Positions 26,624 to 35,491 of a stretch of 55,293 nt of DNA are shown here, one piece after another. Location: assembly GCA_024742935.1 (NCBI GenBank), contig JANSXN010000010.1, positions 1-55,293 of the forward strand, read 5' to 3'. The position numbers were made by a program, and so were the translations under genes. Under the pieces are notes generated by a model that was not told the DNA's origin, ran no database searches, and saw nothing but the letters and a program-made list of their open reading frames with translations. Numbering within the stretch: the stretch's first letter is position 1; the number at the start of each line of letters is the position of its first letter. Source of the DNA: Flavobacteriaceae bacterium. Lineage in GTDB: Bacteria > Bacteroidota > Bacteroidia > Flavobacteriales > Flavobacteriaceae.

Positions 26624-27399
26624 TTGATGAATTTAACATAGCGCTCATTCAAACCACTTTAGAATGGGAAAACCCGGAAGCAAACAGGAACCATTTTCAG
26701 AAAAAAATTGAATCAATTCAAGAAAAAGTAGATTTGATTATTTTGCCTGAAATGTTCACCACAGGATTTACGATGAATGCGGCACCTCTTGCAGAGTCAA
26801 TGAACGGAAAGACGGTCATCTGGATGAAACAAATGGCGAAACTAAAAAATGTAGCAATTACGGGAAGTATCATTATTGAAGAAAATCAAAATTTCTACAA
26901 CCGTATGGTTTTTGTAACTCCTGAAGGGGTAATTCACACCTATGATAAAAGACATCTCTTTACATTGGCAAATGAACAAGAAACCTATACCGCCGGAAAT
27001 GAAAAATTAATCATTGATTACAAAGGATGGAAAATTTGTCCAATGATTTGTTATGATTTACGATTTCCTGTTTGGGCAAGAAATATGGAGGACTATGACA
27101 TTCTTTTGTTTGTTGCAAACTGGCCTGAAGCAAGAATAAAGGCCTGGGATGTTTTACTTCAAGCCCGTGCGATAGAGAATATGGGGTATTGTATTGGTGT
27201 AAACAGAATTGGAACTGACGGTAAAGGATTTGACTATGTGGGTCATTCTGGGGTTTATGATGGTTTGGGGAAAAGTTTACTTACTGACGGCATTGATAAA
27301 AACACTATTTATTTAGCCACTTTAAGTAAGCTTCATTTGTATGAAATTAGAAGAAAACTACGTTTCTTGGAGAACAAAGATTTTTTTAAATTAATATAA
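26620..27399 (+). CDS. Nitrilase-superfamily omega-amidase (YafV-like)
   Basis: A 259-residue cytoplasmic carbon-nitrogen hydrolase with the full Glu-Lys-Cys triad: Glu44 in LPEMFTTGF, Lys111 in YDKRHLF, and Cys145 in MICYDLRFP. These match the omega-amidase branch that hydrolyses 2-oxoglutaramate or 2-oxosuccinamate to the keto acid plus ammonia. The ATGA overlap with the aminotransferase gene shows translational coupling, and the product of the aminotransferase with glutamine would be its substrate, making that reaction irreversible. Confidence 0.9.
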   Translation: MIDEFNIALIQTTLEWENPEANRNHFQKKIESIQEKVDLIILPEMFTTGFTMNAAPLAESMNGKTVIWMKQMAKLKNVAITGSIIIEENQNFYNRMVFVTPEGVIHTYDKRHLFTLANEQETYTAGNEKLIIDYKGWKICPMICYDLRFPVWARNMEDYDILLFVANWPEARIKAWDVLLQARAIENMGYCIGVNRIGTDGKGFDYVGHSGVYDGLGKSLLTDGIDKNTIYLATLSKLHLYEIRRKLRFLENKDFFKLI

Positions 27400-27528
27400 A
27401 TGTCTAATAGAAGCAATTAAAAATTTAACACTTTAACAGAAAAAGGTTTTTTAAATCTAATCTTATTCACTAAATTTATTCCCTTATTTTCAATCAATTA
27501 AATTTTACTTAAACTAAAACTTTTACAC

Positions 27529-29742
27529 ATGAATTTTAAAAATTACTTAAGCCTGCTATTTTTAGTATGCTTTGTGGGTTTTGTAAACGCACAAGAAGAG
27601 ACTTTCCCCCCTGTTGACCATGGGTTTTTTGCCACACCAACTATCGTTCCAAGTATTGCAGAGCAAATGCGTAATGGAACTTTTATTGAAGGTCTAAGCG
27701 GGTTGGAAGAAAGAGAACAAATTGACGGTCCGGAGGTAAATCCAAGACACAAACACGTAAACAATGTGATTCCCGGAAAAGGCCTTCCCGTTGAAGGCCA
27801 GGAGGATCCCCTTGCCAGAGCTGCTTCACAGGCTTTAAAATACCCCGGTAGAGATCCAATTTTTACAAACTTGAATGCAAACAACGGCCCTTCATTTACA
27901 CCCACAGACCCAACTGTTGCTGTTGGTCCAAACCACGTGATTGCCGGTTGGAACATTGGATTTAGAATTTTCAATAAAGATTTGACACCAATCACAAACT
28001 CTGCTTCCTTAAATACTATATTTTCCGGAGCAGTTATTGGTGACCCCATATTTTTATATGACCACGAGTCAGACCGTTTTGTGATTACTGAATTCAGTAA
28101 CAACCCCAATGGATTTAAAGTAGCTGTATCTCAGGGGCCGGATCCAATAAATGATGGCTGGTTTGTTTATCAGGGACAGTTTAATACCGGTGCATTTCCG
28201 GATTATACCAAATTTTCAATCTGGCACGATGGGTATTATGTTACGGCAAATATTGGAAGTTCCAACAGACTTTTTGTAGTAGAGAGAGAAGAAATGCTTT
28301 TAGGACAGGCGGCACAATTCCAAGCGTTTCAATTGCCCGGGATTGTCACTTCCGGCTTCTATAGTCCACAGGTATTTAATGCCTTAGGTACAGATTTGCC
28401 AAACACTCCTGCAACGGTAGTTTATCAACAGGATGACTCCTGGGGTGGAGTTGCAAGTGATCATTTAAAACTTTGGTCGGTTACATTAGATTGGGATACT
28501 CCCGGTAACTCATCAATATCTTCTGCGGTACAAATACCTGTTACCCCATTTAATGGAGTATTTAATGGGGGAAGCTTTTCAAACTTACCTCAACCCGGTG
28601 GTGGACCAGCAATTGATGCAATGCAGGCAACTGTAATGAACCAAGCACAATTGAGAAAATTCCCGGCTTATAATTCAGCGGTTTTTAACTTTGTAGTAAG
28701 AGTGAATGCCAGTGGTGCTAACCAAGCAGGAATTCGTTGGTATGAACTACGTCAAGATCCGGGAGGTGGGCCTTGGACAATTCACCAAGAAGGGACCTAT
28801 ACTTCAACCGGAGAAAAAAGTGCCTTTAACGGTAGTATGGCTATTGATGTAAATGGAAATATTGGGATGGCATATTCTACTATTGGTACACGAGATGTTC
28901 AAGAGCGTATCTCTATAAAATATACCGGTAGATTTGCAGACGACCCACTTGGTGATATGACAGTAGCAGAAACACAGATTGGACTTAGTACTGCTAACAA
29001 TCCAAACTTAAGGTATGCAGACTATTCTCATACGACTATAGACCCTTCCGACGGGTTAACCTTTTATAACAACAATGAGTTTTTCAATAACAACAGACGA
29101 AACATTTTGAGTGCATTCAAAATAGCACCCAATTTTGATGATGATTTAGGAGCTGTTCAAATTGTAACACCCGTTAGTGGTCCATTGACAGATGAAGAAG
29201 AAGTAATTATCACTATTAGAAACTTTGGAACAAATCCGCAATCAAATTTTGATGTCTATTATAGTATTGATGGAGGAACCAATGTGGTAGAGACTTTCAC
29301 AGGAACTATAGACCCACTTCAAAATGCCGATTACACTTTTACTACAACTGCAGATCTAAGTGTTGTTGGTCAAACATATACTATTACTGCAGGTACAGAT
29401 TTAACAGGTGATGAAGACACAAACAATGATGAGGTATCGACAGATGTTACCAATGAACCGCTTAATATTAATGATATTCCTTTAGAGGGTGCAGATTTAA
29501 TAGTTGTTAATCAAGGGAATAATCAGTTTGAGGCGATTTTGACAACAAACGTTGATATTGCTGATAAAGTGTTTATCAATGTATATAACATAAGCGGACA
29601 AATAATCGCTTATAATTTATTAGACAATGTCGATGGACAATACAAATACAATTTAGATATGTCTTATGCCTCTTCAGGAGTTTATCTTGTGAGAGTAGGA
29701 ACAAATTCTCAAGGATATGTAAAGCGAATTATCGTGAGATAA
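27529..29742 (+). CDS. Secreted T9SS cargo protein with CARDB domain
   Basis: A 737-residue protein with a signal peptide (cleavage after VNAQ, about residue 22). A large beta-rich body (about 100-540) has repeats such as DPTVAVGPNHVIAGWN and a possible propeller fold; no catalytic motif is recognised. A CARDB-type adhesion domain follows at about 545-650 (IRNFGTNPQSNFDVYYSIDGG), and the C-terminus is a T9SS sorting domain ending GVYLVRVGTNSQGYVKRI. It is destined for secretion or anchoring on the cell surface. The CARDB and sorting domains closely resemble those of the next protein. About 130 AT-rich bases precede it with no clear promoter box. Confidence 0.85.
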   Translation: MNFKNYLSLLFLVCFVGFVNAQEETFPPVDHGFFATPTIVPSIAEQMRNGTFIEGLSGLEEREQIDGPEVNPRHKHVNNVIPGKGLPVEGQEDPLARAASQALKYPGRDPIFTNLNANNGPSFTPTDPTVAVGPNHVIAGWNIGFRIFNKDLTPITNSASLNTIFSGAVIGDPIFLYDHESDRFVITEFSNNPNGFKVAVSQGPDPINDGWFVYQGQFNTGAFPDYTKFSIWHDGYYVTANIGSSNRLFVVEREEMLLGQAAQFQAFQLPGIVTSGFYSPQVFNALGTDLPNTPATVVYQQDDSWGGVASDHLKLWSVTLDWDTPGNSSISSAVQIPVTPFNGVFNGGSFSNLPQPGGGPAIDAMQATVMNQAQLRKFPAYNSAVFNFVVRVNASGANQAGIRWYELRQDPGGGPWTIHQEGTYTSTGEKSAFNGSMAIDVNGNIGMAYSTIGTRDVQERISIKYTGRFADDPLGDMTVAETQIGLSTANNPNLRYADYSHTTIDPSDGLTFYNNNEFFNNNRRNILSAFKIAPNFDDDLGAVQIVTPVSGPLTDEEEVIITIRNFGTNPQSNFDVYYSIDGGTNVVETFTGTIDPLQNADYTFTTTADLSVVGQTYTITAGTDLTGDEDTNNDEVSTDVTNEPLNINDIPLEGADLIVVNQGNNQFEAILTTNVDIADKVFINVYNISGQIIAYNLLDNVDGQYKYNLDMSYASSGVYLVRVGTNSQGYVKRIIVR

Positions 29743-29771
29743 GTAATAGAATATTTAATTTCATTTTACAT

Positions 29772-29813
29772 AAAAGAGTTGTAAGTTAAAACCTTACGAC
29801 TCTTTTTTTATTT
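29772..29813 (+). terminator. Terminator after the first T9SS cargo gene
   Basis: Fourteen-pair stem (29772-29785 with 29793-29806, one G-U pair) and a seven-base loop, followed by a T run. Confidence 0.85.
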
Positions 29814-29826
29814 AACCCTAAATCGC

Positions 29827-29834
29827 TATTTTTG
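29827..29834 (+). promoter_or_regulatory. -7 box of the S8 peptidase gene
   Basis: TATTTTTG, 22 bases before the ATG at 29856 and just after the upstream terminator. No TTG is seen at the ideal -33 spacing. Confidence 0.5.
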
Positions 29835-29855
29835 AAAAAAACCAAAATTTAAATC

Positions 29856-32612
29856 ATGAAAAAAATTATTCAATTAATGCTATTTTCGGTTGCGCTACTT
29901 TTTAGTCAACTCAATTATTCCCAGGTAGAACGACCTGTAAGTCCAGAAAACCGCACAACCCTAGAAGATATATTAATACCCAATGAAGTGATTGTAAGAC
30001 TCCAAAAAGGAGCAAATGCACAACGTGTTGTAGATCAAATGCCGGCAAACTATGAATTTCAAATAGAGAGACTACTCTCTGCACCCACAGATATATGGCT
30101 ATTTACTTTTAATGATGAGGTAACAAACGTAAATCAAATAATAAGAGACCTTAAAAATTTGAACGATGTTTTTCAAGCACAGGTAAATACACTTGTTGAC
30201 TTAAGAGAAGCCCCAAATGATCCTTTATATGGCAGTCAATGGCAACATCAAAATATCAATTCTGAAGAAGCTTGGGATATCTCTACCGGAGGAACCTCTG
30301 CTACCGGTGAAGATATTGTGGTTTGTATTATTGAGAGTGCAAATGTAATGGGACATCCAGACTTGGTTGGAAATCACTGGACAAACACAGCAGAAGTGGC
30401 AGATGGTACAGATACAGACGGCAATGGTTATATTGATGATATCAATGGATGGAATGTAAGTACAAACAATGATAACATTGGAACCGGAAATCATGGAACC
30501 TCAGTAGCCGGTATGATTGGTGCTGTTGGTAACAATGGTCTGGGTGTAGCAGGAGCAAATTGGGATGTGAAAATGATGGTAGTGGCAGGATATAATCAAC
30601 CTTTCACGCAAGCAAATATTGTTGAGGCATATACCTATCCCTTGCAAGCCAGAATCCTTTGGAATAATACAAATGGAGCAGAAGGAGCTTTTGTTGTTGC
30701 TACAAATGCTTCCTGGGGAGTTGATTTTGGAGACCCAAATGACTACCCCATATGGTGTGGTTTTTATGATGATTTAGGTCAAGCCGGAATCATAAACTGT
30801 GGAGCTACTACAAACCAAAATGTAAATGTTGATGTTGTTGGCGATGTTCCCACAGCTTGCGCAAGTGATTACATGGTTGGAGTAGCTGCAACAAACATCA
30901 GTGACATCAGTGCTTCAGGTTATGGACCAAACACCATCAATGTGGCTGCACCGGGCACCGGAATATTTACCACAAACAATGGTGGTTATGGAACCACTTC
31001 AGGAACTTCTTTCGCCAGTCCGCTTACAGCAGGAGTTATTGGATTGATGTATTCAATACCTTGTGAAAGCTTTATGACACTCGTGAAAGATGACCCACAA
31101 GGAGCGGCAGATATTGTAATGCAGGCACTTTATGATGGTGTCGATCAATCAGCTCACCTAATGACCAGAGTAATCACCGGTGGAAGAATTAATTCAAAAA
31201 ATGCCATTGATATTTTAATGGATGCTGTTTGTGTGGTTAATGATGATGATGTTGGTGTAATAGAAATCAATCAGCCGGAAGACGGTTTATTAAGTGAAAA
31301 TGAAACCATTGAAATAACAATCAGGAATTTTGGTGTCAATACGCAATCAAATTTTGATGTAACCTATCAAATTGATGGTGGAACTGTTATCACCGAAACC
31401 TTTACAGGCTCGATAGAATCTGCTACAAATGAAACTTTTACATTTTCAACAACTGCAGATCTCAGTATTGTGGGTGAGACATACAGCATTACAGCCTCAA
31501 CTGCATTAACTACTGATGAGGATACAAATAATGATTCATTTACAAAAGAGGTTACTCACTTGTTTCCGGATGATATAGGTGTAACTGATCTTCTTGAGCC
31601 GGTTTCAGGTGATGGTTTATCAAATGCTGAAGCAATCACTATTGAAATCACAAACTTTGGAGGTGCTTCGCAATCTAACTTTGATGTTTCTTACTCAATT
31701 GACGGTGGAGCAGCAGTTACTGAAACAGTTGCCGGACCTCTGGGTGTTGGTGAAACGATTGAATATACCTTTACTCAAACGGCAGATTTCTCAGTACTTG
31801 GAGATTATATTGTTATGGCCACCACTATGTTATCGGGAGATTCAGATCCTGATAATGATGCGTTAGTAATCACAATTACTCACGAAATTTGTCAACCTGA
31901 ATCAAATTGTAACTCAGGTGATGGTTTAACCCGATTTATTTTAGAAGAAATAAACTTGCCAAATATAAGCTGTACCGGAAATGGATATATGGATATGACA
32001 GAACATGCTGCTACTCTTGATGCTGAGGTTGGTGAATACACAGCCACCATTCGCTCTGGCTTTGCAAATCAACAGTTTTCAGGTTGGATAGATTATAATG
32101 ATAATGGTGTATTTGAGCCTTCAGAGCAAATCTTTTCAAATGTGGCCGTTGCAACTGCTAATACAGATGTGAATGTACCTTTTACTATTCCTTCTGATGC
32201 ATTTAATGGTGACCACCTTATGCGCGTTAGAGGAAAATGGGGATCAGGTTCTGGAGACCTTAATGATCCCTGTGCTGATTTACAATGGGGAAATACGGTT
32301 GATTTTACAGCAACCATTATAAACGGTACATTAAGCACAAATGATTTTGGTTTAAATGACTCAGATTTTGTGATAGTAAGTCAGGGTGATAATCAATTTC
32401 AAGCAATACTAACAACTACAAATTTTGACAACCAGGATGTAAAGTTATCTGTTTATAATGTTTTGGGTCAAAGAGTTCACTTTTCTGAGTTAGAAAATAA
32501 TGATGGAGTATATACGTATGTTTTCAATATGAATTCAAATGCTTCAGGAGTATACCTTGTGAGAGCAGGAACAAGTTCTAAAGGGAAAGTAAAGCGAATT
32601 ATTGTTAAATAA
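29856..32612 (+). CDS. Secreted subtilisin-like (S8) peptidase, T9SS cargo
   Basis: A 918-residue secreted peptidase. Order of parts: signal peptide (about 1-22), propeptide-like segment (about 40-120), S8 catalytic domain (about 135-440), two CARDB domains (about 465-570 and 575-680), a GEVED domain (about 700-825; SGWIDYNDNGVFEPSEQ), and a T9SS sorting domain at the end. Catalytic His213 (GNHGTSVAG), oxyanion Asn284 (ATNASWG) and Ser385 (SGTSFASP) are present. The Asp of the usual DTG is replaced: the aligned stretch is IIESANVMGHPDL with Glu160. Activity is therefore uncertain. Confidence 0.9.
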   Translation: MKKIIQLMLFSVALLFSQLNYSQVERPVSPENRTTLEDILIPNEVIVRLQKGANAQRVVDQMPANYEFQIERLLSAPTDIWLFTFNDEVTNVNQIIRDLKNLNDVFQAQVNTLVDLREAPNDPLYGSQWQHQNINSEEAWDISTGGTSATGEDIVVCIIESANVMGHPDLVGNHWTNTAEVADGTDTDGNGYIDDINGWNVSTNNDNIGTGNHGTSVAGMIGAVGNNGLGVAGANWDVKMMVVAGYNQPFTQANIVEAYTYPLQARILWNNTNGAEGAFVVATNASWGVDFGDPNDYPIWCGFYDDLGQAGIINCGATTNQNVNVDVVGDVPTACASDYMVGVAATNISDISASGYGPNTINVAAPGTGIFTTNNGGYGTTSGTSFASPLTAGVIGLMYSIPCESFMTLVKDDPQGAADIVMQALYDGVDQSAHLMTRVITGGRINSKNAIDILMDAVCVVNDDDVGVIEINQPEDGLLSENETIEITIRNFGVNTQSNFDVTYQIDGGTVITETFTGSIESATNETFTFSTTADLSIVGETYSITASTALTTDEDTNNDSFTKEVTHLFPDDIGVTDLLEPVSGDGLSNAEAITIEITNFGGASQSNFDVSYSIDGGAAVTETVAGPLGVGETIEYTFTQTADFSVLGDYIVMATTMLSGDSDPDNDALVITITHEICQPESNCNSGDGLTRFILEEINLPNISCTGNGYMDMTEHAATLDAEVGEYTATIRSGFANQQFSGWIDYNDNGVFEPSEQIFSNVAVATANTDVNVPFTIPSDAFNGDHLMRVRGKWGSGSGDLNDPCADLQWGNTVDFTATIINGTLSTNDFGLNDSDFVIVSQGDNQFQAILTTTNFDNQDVKLSVYNVLGQRVHFSELENNDGVYTYVFNMNSNASGVYLVRAGTSSKGKVKRIIVK

Positions 32613-32630
32613 TCAAGCTATAAATTTGTA

Positions 32631-32661
32631 AAAAAGGGATGGTAATTTACCATCCCTTTTT
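32631..32661. terminator. Bidirectional terminator
   Basis: Fourteen-pair perfect stem (32631-32644 with 32648-32661) and a three-base loop between the S8 peptidase gene and the convergent small lipoprotein gene, followed by a further T run. Confidence 0.9.
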
Positions 32662-32667
32662 TTTGTT

Positions 32668-33018
32668 TTAATTTCGCGATGAAATCTCTGTAATTTCAAC
32701 AGGATTTGCTTTTTCACATCGATTGGGCATTCTAAGTTGACGGTATTTTACCCAAATATTAGTTTGAGATTTTTTGTATTCTTCTCCTAAGTTAATCGGG
32801 TCAAAAAGTGTCGATTCTCCATCAACCGATAGGGTATAAGGACAGTCACCTTCAACTTCAGAATATACAATTATGGCCTTTTTAAAGCCATCTTCACTCA
32901 TTTTAAGGTCAGATTGATTCATAATTTCAGTGCTTGAATGTGTTGCCTCTTTTTTACTTTGACAAGAAAATATAAAAAGCAAAAGAATGTTAAAGGCTAT
33001 TAATTTAATAGTTTTCAT
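32668..33018 (-). CDS. Small lipoprotein of unknown function
   Basis: A 116-residue lipoprotein with lipobox LFIFSC (Cys19) and a Lys/Ser/Thr linker. The mature part is about 75 residues and includes DCPYTLSVDGESTLFDPINL and IWVKYRQLRMPNRCEKANPVEI; two cysteines (in GDCPY and NRCEK) could form a disulfide. It is the only minus-strand gene among the T9SS cargo genes and so is transcribed alone. I do not recognise a named family, and no role can be given. Confidence 0.75.
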   Translation of the reverse strand: MKTIKLIAFNILLLFIFSCQSKKEATHSSTEIMNQSDLKMSEDGFKKAIIVYSEVEGDCPYTLSVDGESTLFDPINLGEEYKKSQTNIWVKYRQLRMPNRCEKANPVEITEISSRN

Positions 33019-33174
33019 AATTTAAAATGATTTTATTTGATTAAAAGTACAAATATTATACCTCACTTTCTAAAGATCTGAAATTTGATTTTATTGGATG
33101 TTAATATTTTGGAAGTTTATACTACAAAAGGTATATTAGCATTCCTTAACAAATTCTTAATTAAAAATTAAAAA

Positions 33175-35439
33175 ATGAAAAAAACACTATTGTACATGTT
33201 TTTGTGCTTTACAATTGTTGTTTCAGCTCAGGTTACCAATGAGGGTACCCCTGAAAGTTGGAAATTAAACAATGCAAAAAACATAGAGAGTATTAAAATG
33301 CCTTCTTTTGATTTAAAGGCTTTACAAGCCGAAGATGCTATTTATGATCGTCAGGGTGACAGACCTTGGCGTTTCGGTAAAGAGTTTTTAGTAAATCATT
33401 CACTTCAAAACGCGGGAGATTGGACAACATTAGCTAACGGTGATCGAATATGGAGAATCAGATACCAATCTGAAGGTGCTATTACAATGAATTTTCTATT
33501 TGAGGACTTTTATTTACCAAAAGGTGCAAAAGTTTACCTTTACAACAATGACCGCTCAGATCTTTTAGGAGCGTATGATTACAACCAAAACAATGAAGCA
33601 CGGGTTCTTGGAACGTGGCTTGTTGATGGAGATGATGTTTGGATTGAATACTTTGAGCCAGCAAAAGAAGCCGGTAATGGGAAACTTCAAATTGGAAGAG
33701 TGGTTCACGGATACCGAAGTCAAGCTCAATTTTCAAATAATAAAGGGTTAAATGATTCCGGGAATTGTAATCATGATGTAGATTGCCCTATAGGCGAATT
33801 TGAAGATCTTAAAAATCATAATAAAAAAGGAGTTGTTCTTTTATTGAGTGGCAGCAGCGGTTTTTGCTCCGGGTCATTAATTAATAACACGTCAAATGAT
33901 GGTACACCTTATATCTTAACTGCAAACCACTGTTTCAGTAACCCTGCAAACTGGTCATTTAGATTTAACTGGATAAGCCCTGATCCTGTATGCGCTTCTA
34001 CTCAGAACAGTACAAACGGTCCCACAACCCAAACGATGAGCGGTGCAACTTTGAGGTCAAGAATAGGCCCATCAGACTTTTGTCTTGTTGAAATAAATAA
34101 CGCCATACCAGGTGGCTGGGATGTAGTTTGGAATGGCTGGGATAGAAGTGATGATATACCAGACAAAACCTGGGGAATCCATCACCCTGCCGGAGATATT
34201 ATGAAGGTATGTGTTGACGATAACCCTCCCGGACAGTTAACTCAAAATGGGAATCAGCCCGTTTGGAGAATTTTTGACTGGGATTTGGGTGTTACTGAAG
34301 GGGGATCATCCGGATCTCCACTTTTTGACCCACAGGGAAAAATCGTTGGACAATTATGGAGAGGTACTGCCGCATGTGCAGGTACAAATGATAACGGTGG
34401 CTGGGATGAGTATGGACGATTTGGCCGTTCCTGGGCAGACGGAACCACACCCGCAACCCGTTTGGAAGAGTGGCTTGACCCTGATGGAACAGGATTGGTG
34501 ACTATTGATGCTTTTCCACCACTTGAAGTGTTTTCTTACAATGCTGGTATCAGCATTACAAACGTAAACACATTGCTTTGTGATAATGTAATTGAACCCA
34601 TTATCGTTATAAGAAATTTTGGCTCAGAAACACTCGTTTCTGCAGATGTTTCATATCAGTTGGATGACAACGATCCGGTTTTAATTGAATGGACAGGTAG
34701 TCTGGAAACAGGAGATCTGGAGGAAATTATACTTGATCCTATAACTGTTTCACAAGCCGGAACACTAGTTGCAAGCATTGAAAACCCTAATGGAGAGCCA
34801 GATGAGTTCCCGGGTAACAATGAAGCAAGTGCTAGCTTTGAAACACCAGATGTTTATGAAACCGCAGAAGTTTTCTTAACACTATTATTAGATGATTGGC
34901 CCCAAGAAACTACTTGGGAATTTGTAAATTCTGCAGGTACTGTTCTTTACTCAGGAGGACCTTATGCAGGGCAACCCGGTGCTACAATTGAAGCCACTTT
35001 TTCAGTTTCTGATGAAGATTGTTACACATTTACCATTTTTGATTCATTTGGTGATGGTATTTGTTGTGGTTTTGGTAATGGAAACTATTCTTTGGAAACA
35101 TCAGATGGCACAATTATAGTTGAAGGTGGTGACTTTGGAGGTGAAGAGGCTACAACATTTAGCAACTTTAATGTGTTAAGCCTTAATGATAATTCATTGG
35201 CCTCTGAACTTGTTCTATATCCAAACCCCTCAACCGGAACTGTCAATATCTCTAATGTAAAGGGAGCTAACTTAAATTACGAAGTTTACAATGTTTTAGG
35301 TCAGGTAATTTCTAAGGGTAATAACCAAAATCCTTTATTCTCTCTTGACTTATCAAACGCAAATACCGGATTGTACTTTGTTAAATTTGTTGATGCAGAA
35401 TCAAACAGAACTACTACTAAAAAATTAATCCTTAAATAA
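33175..35439 (+). CDS. Secreted lysyl-endopeptidase-like (S1) serine protease, T9SS cargo
   Basis: A 754-residue secreted protease. The signal peptide ends at VSAQ (about 19), a pro-region runs to about 195, and a trypsin-fold catalytic domain spans about 200-445. The triad is His252 (LTANHC), Asp301 (SDFCLVE) and Ser379 (GGSSGSP in place of GDSGGP, as in Achromobacter protease I). IVGQLWRGTAAC, EYGRFGRSW and LEEWLDPDGTG after it also match lysyl endopeptidases. Then follow a CARDB-like domain (about 455-560), a Cys-rich beta domain with GDGICCGFGNG (about 565-665) and a T9SS sorting domain with the PNPSTG motif. Lys-specificity is inferred. Confidence 0.92.
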   Translation: MKKTLLYMFLCFTIVVSAQVTNEGTPESWKLNNAKNIESIKMPSFDLKALQAEDAIYDRQGDRPWRFGKEFLVNHSLQNAGDWTTLANGDRIWRIRYQSEGAITMNFLFEDFYLPKGAKVYLYNNDRSDLLGAYDYNQNNEARVLGTWLVDGDDVWIEYFEPAKEAGNGKLQIGRVVHGYRSQAQFSNNKGLNDSGNCNHDVDCPIGEFEDLKNHNKKGVVLLLSGSSGFCSGSLINNTSNDGTPYILTANHCFSNPANWSFRFNWISPDPVCASTQNSTNGPTTQTMSGATLRSRIGPSDFCLVEINNAIPGGWDVVWNGWDRSDDIPDKTWGIHHPAGDIMKVCVDDNPPGQLTQNGNQPVWRIFDWDLGVTEGGSSGSPLFDPQGKIVGQLWRGTAACAGTNDNGGWDEYGRFGRSWADGTTPATRLEEWLDPDGTGLVTIDAFPPLEVFSYNAGISITNVNTLLCDNVIEPIIVIRNFGSETLVSADVSYQLDDNDPVLIEWTGSLETGDLEEIILDPITVSQAGTLVASIENPNGEPDEFPGNNEASASFETPDVYETAEVFLTLLLDDWPQETTWEFVNSAGTVLYSGGPYAGQPGATIEATFSVSDEDCYTFTIFDSFGDGICCGFGNGNYSLETSDGTIIVEGGDFGGEEATTFSNFNVLSLNDNSLASELVLYPNPSTGTVNISNVKGANLNYEVYNVLGQVISKGNNQNPLFSLDLSNANTGLYFVKFVDAESNRTTTKKLILK

Positions 35440-35460
35440 TTTTTAGCAAATAGTCTATTT

Positions 35461-35490
35461 AAAGGCCTCACTTTTGTGAGGCCTTTTTTT
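35461..35490. terminator. Bidirectional terminator between convergent genes
   Basis: Eleven-pair stem AAAGGCCTCAC (35461-35471) with GTGAGGCCTTT (35476-35486) and a TTTT loop, then a T run. Confidence 0.9.
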
Positions 35491-35491
35491 A

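Noticed and set aside
27543-28109. A 188-codon antisense frame under the first T9SS cargo gene
   Set aside because: No start context, no recognisable domain, Ser/Pro/Gly-rich translation; a shadow of the real gene.
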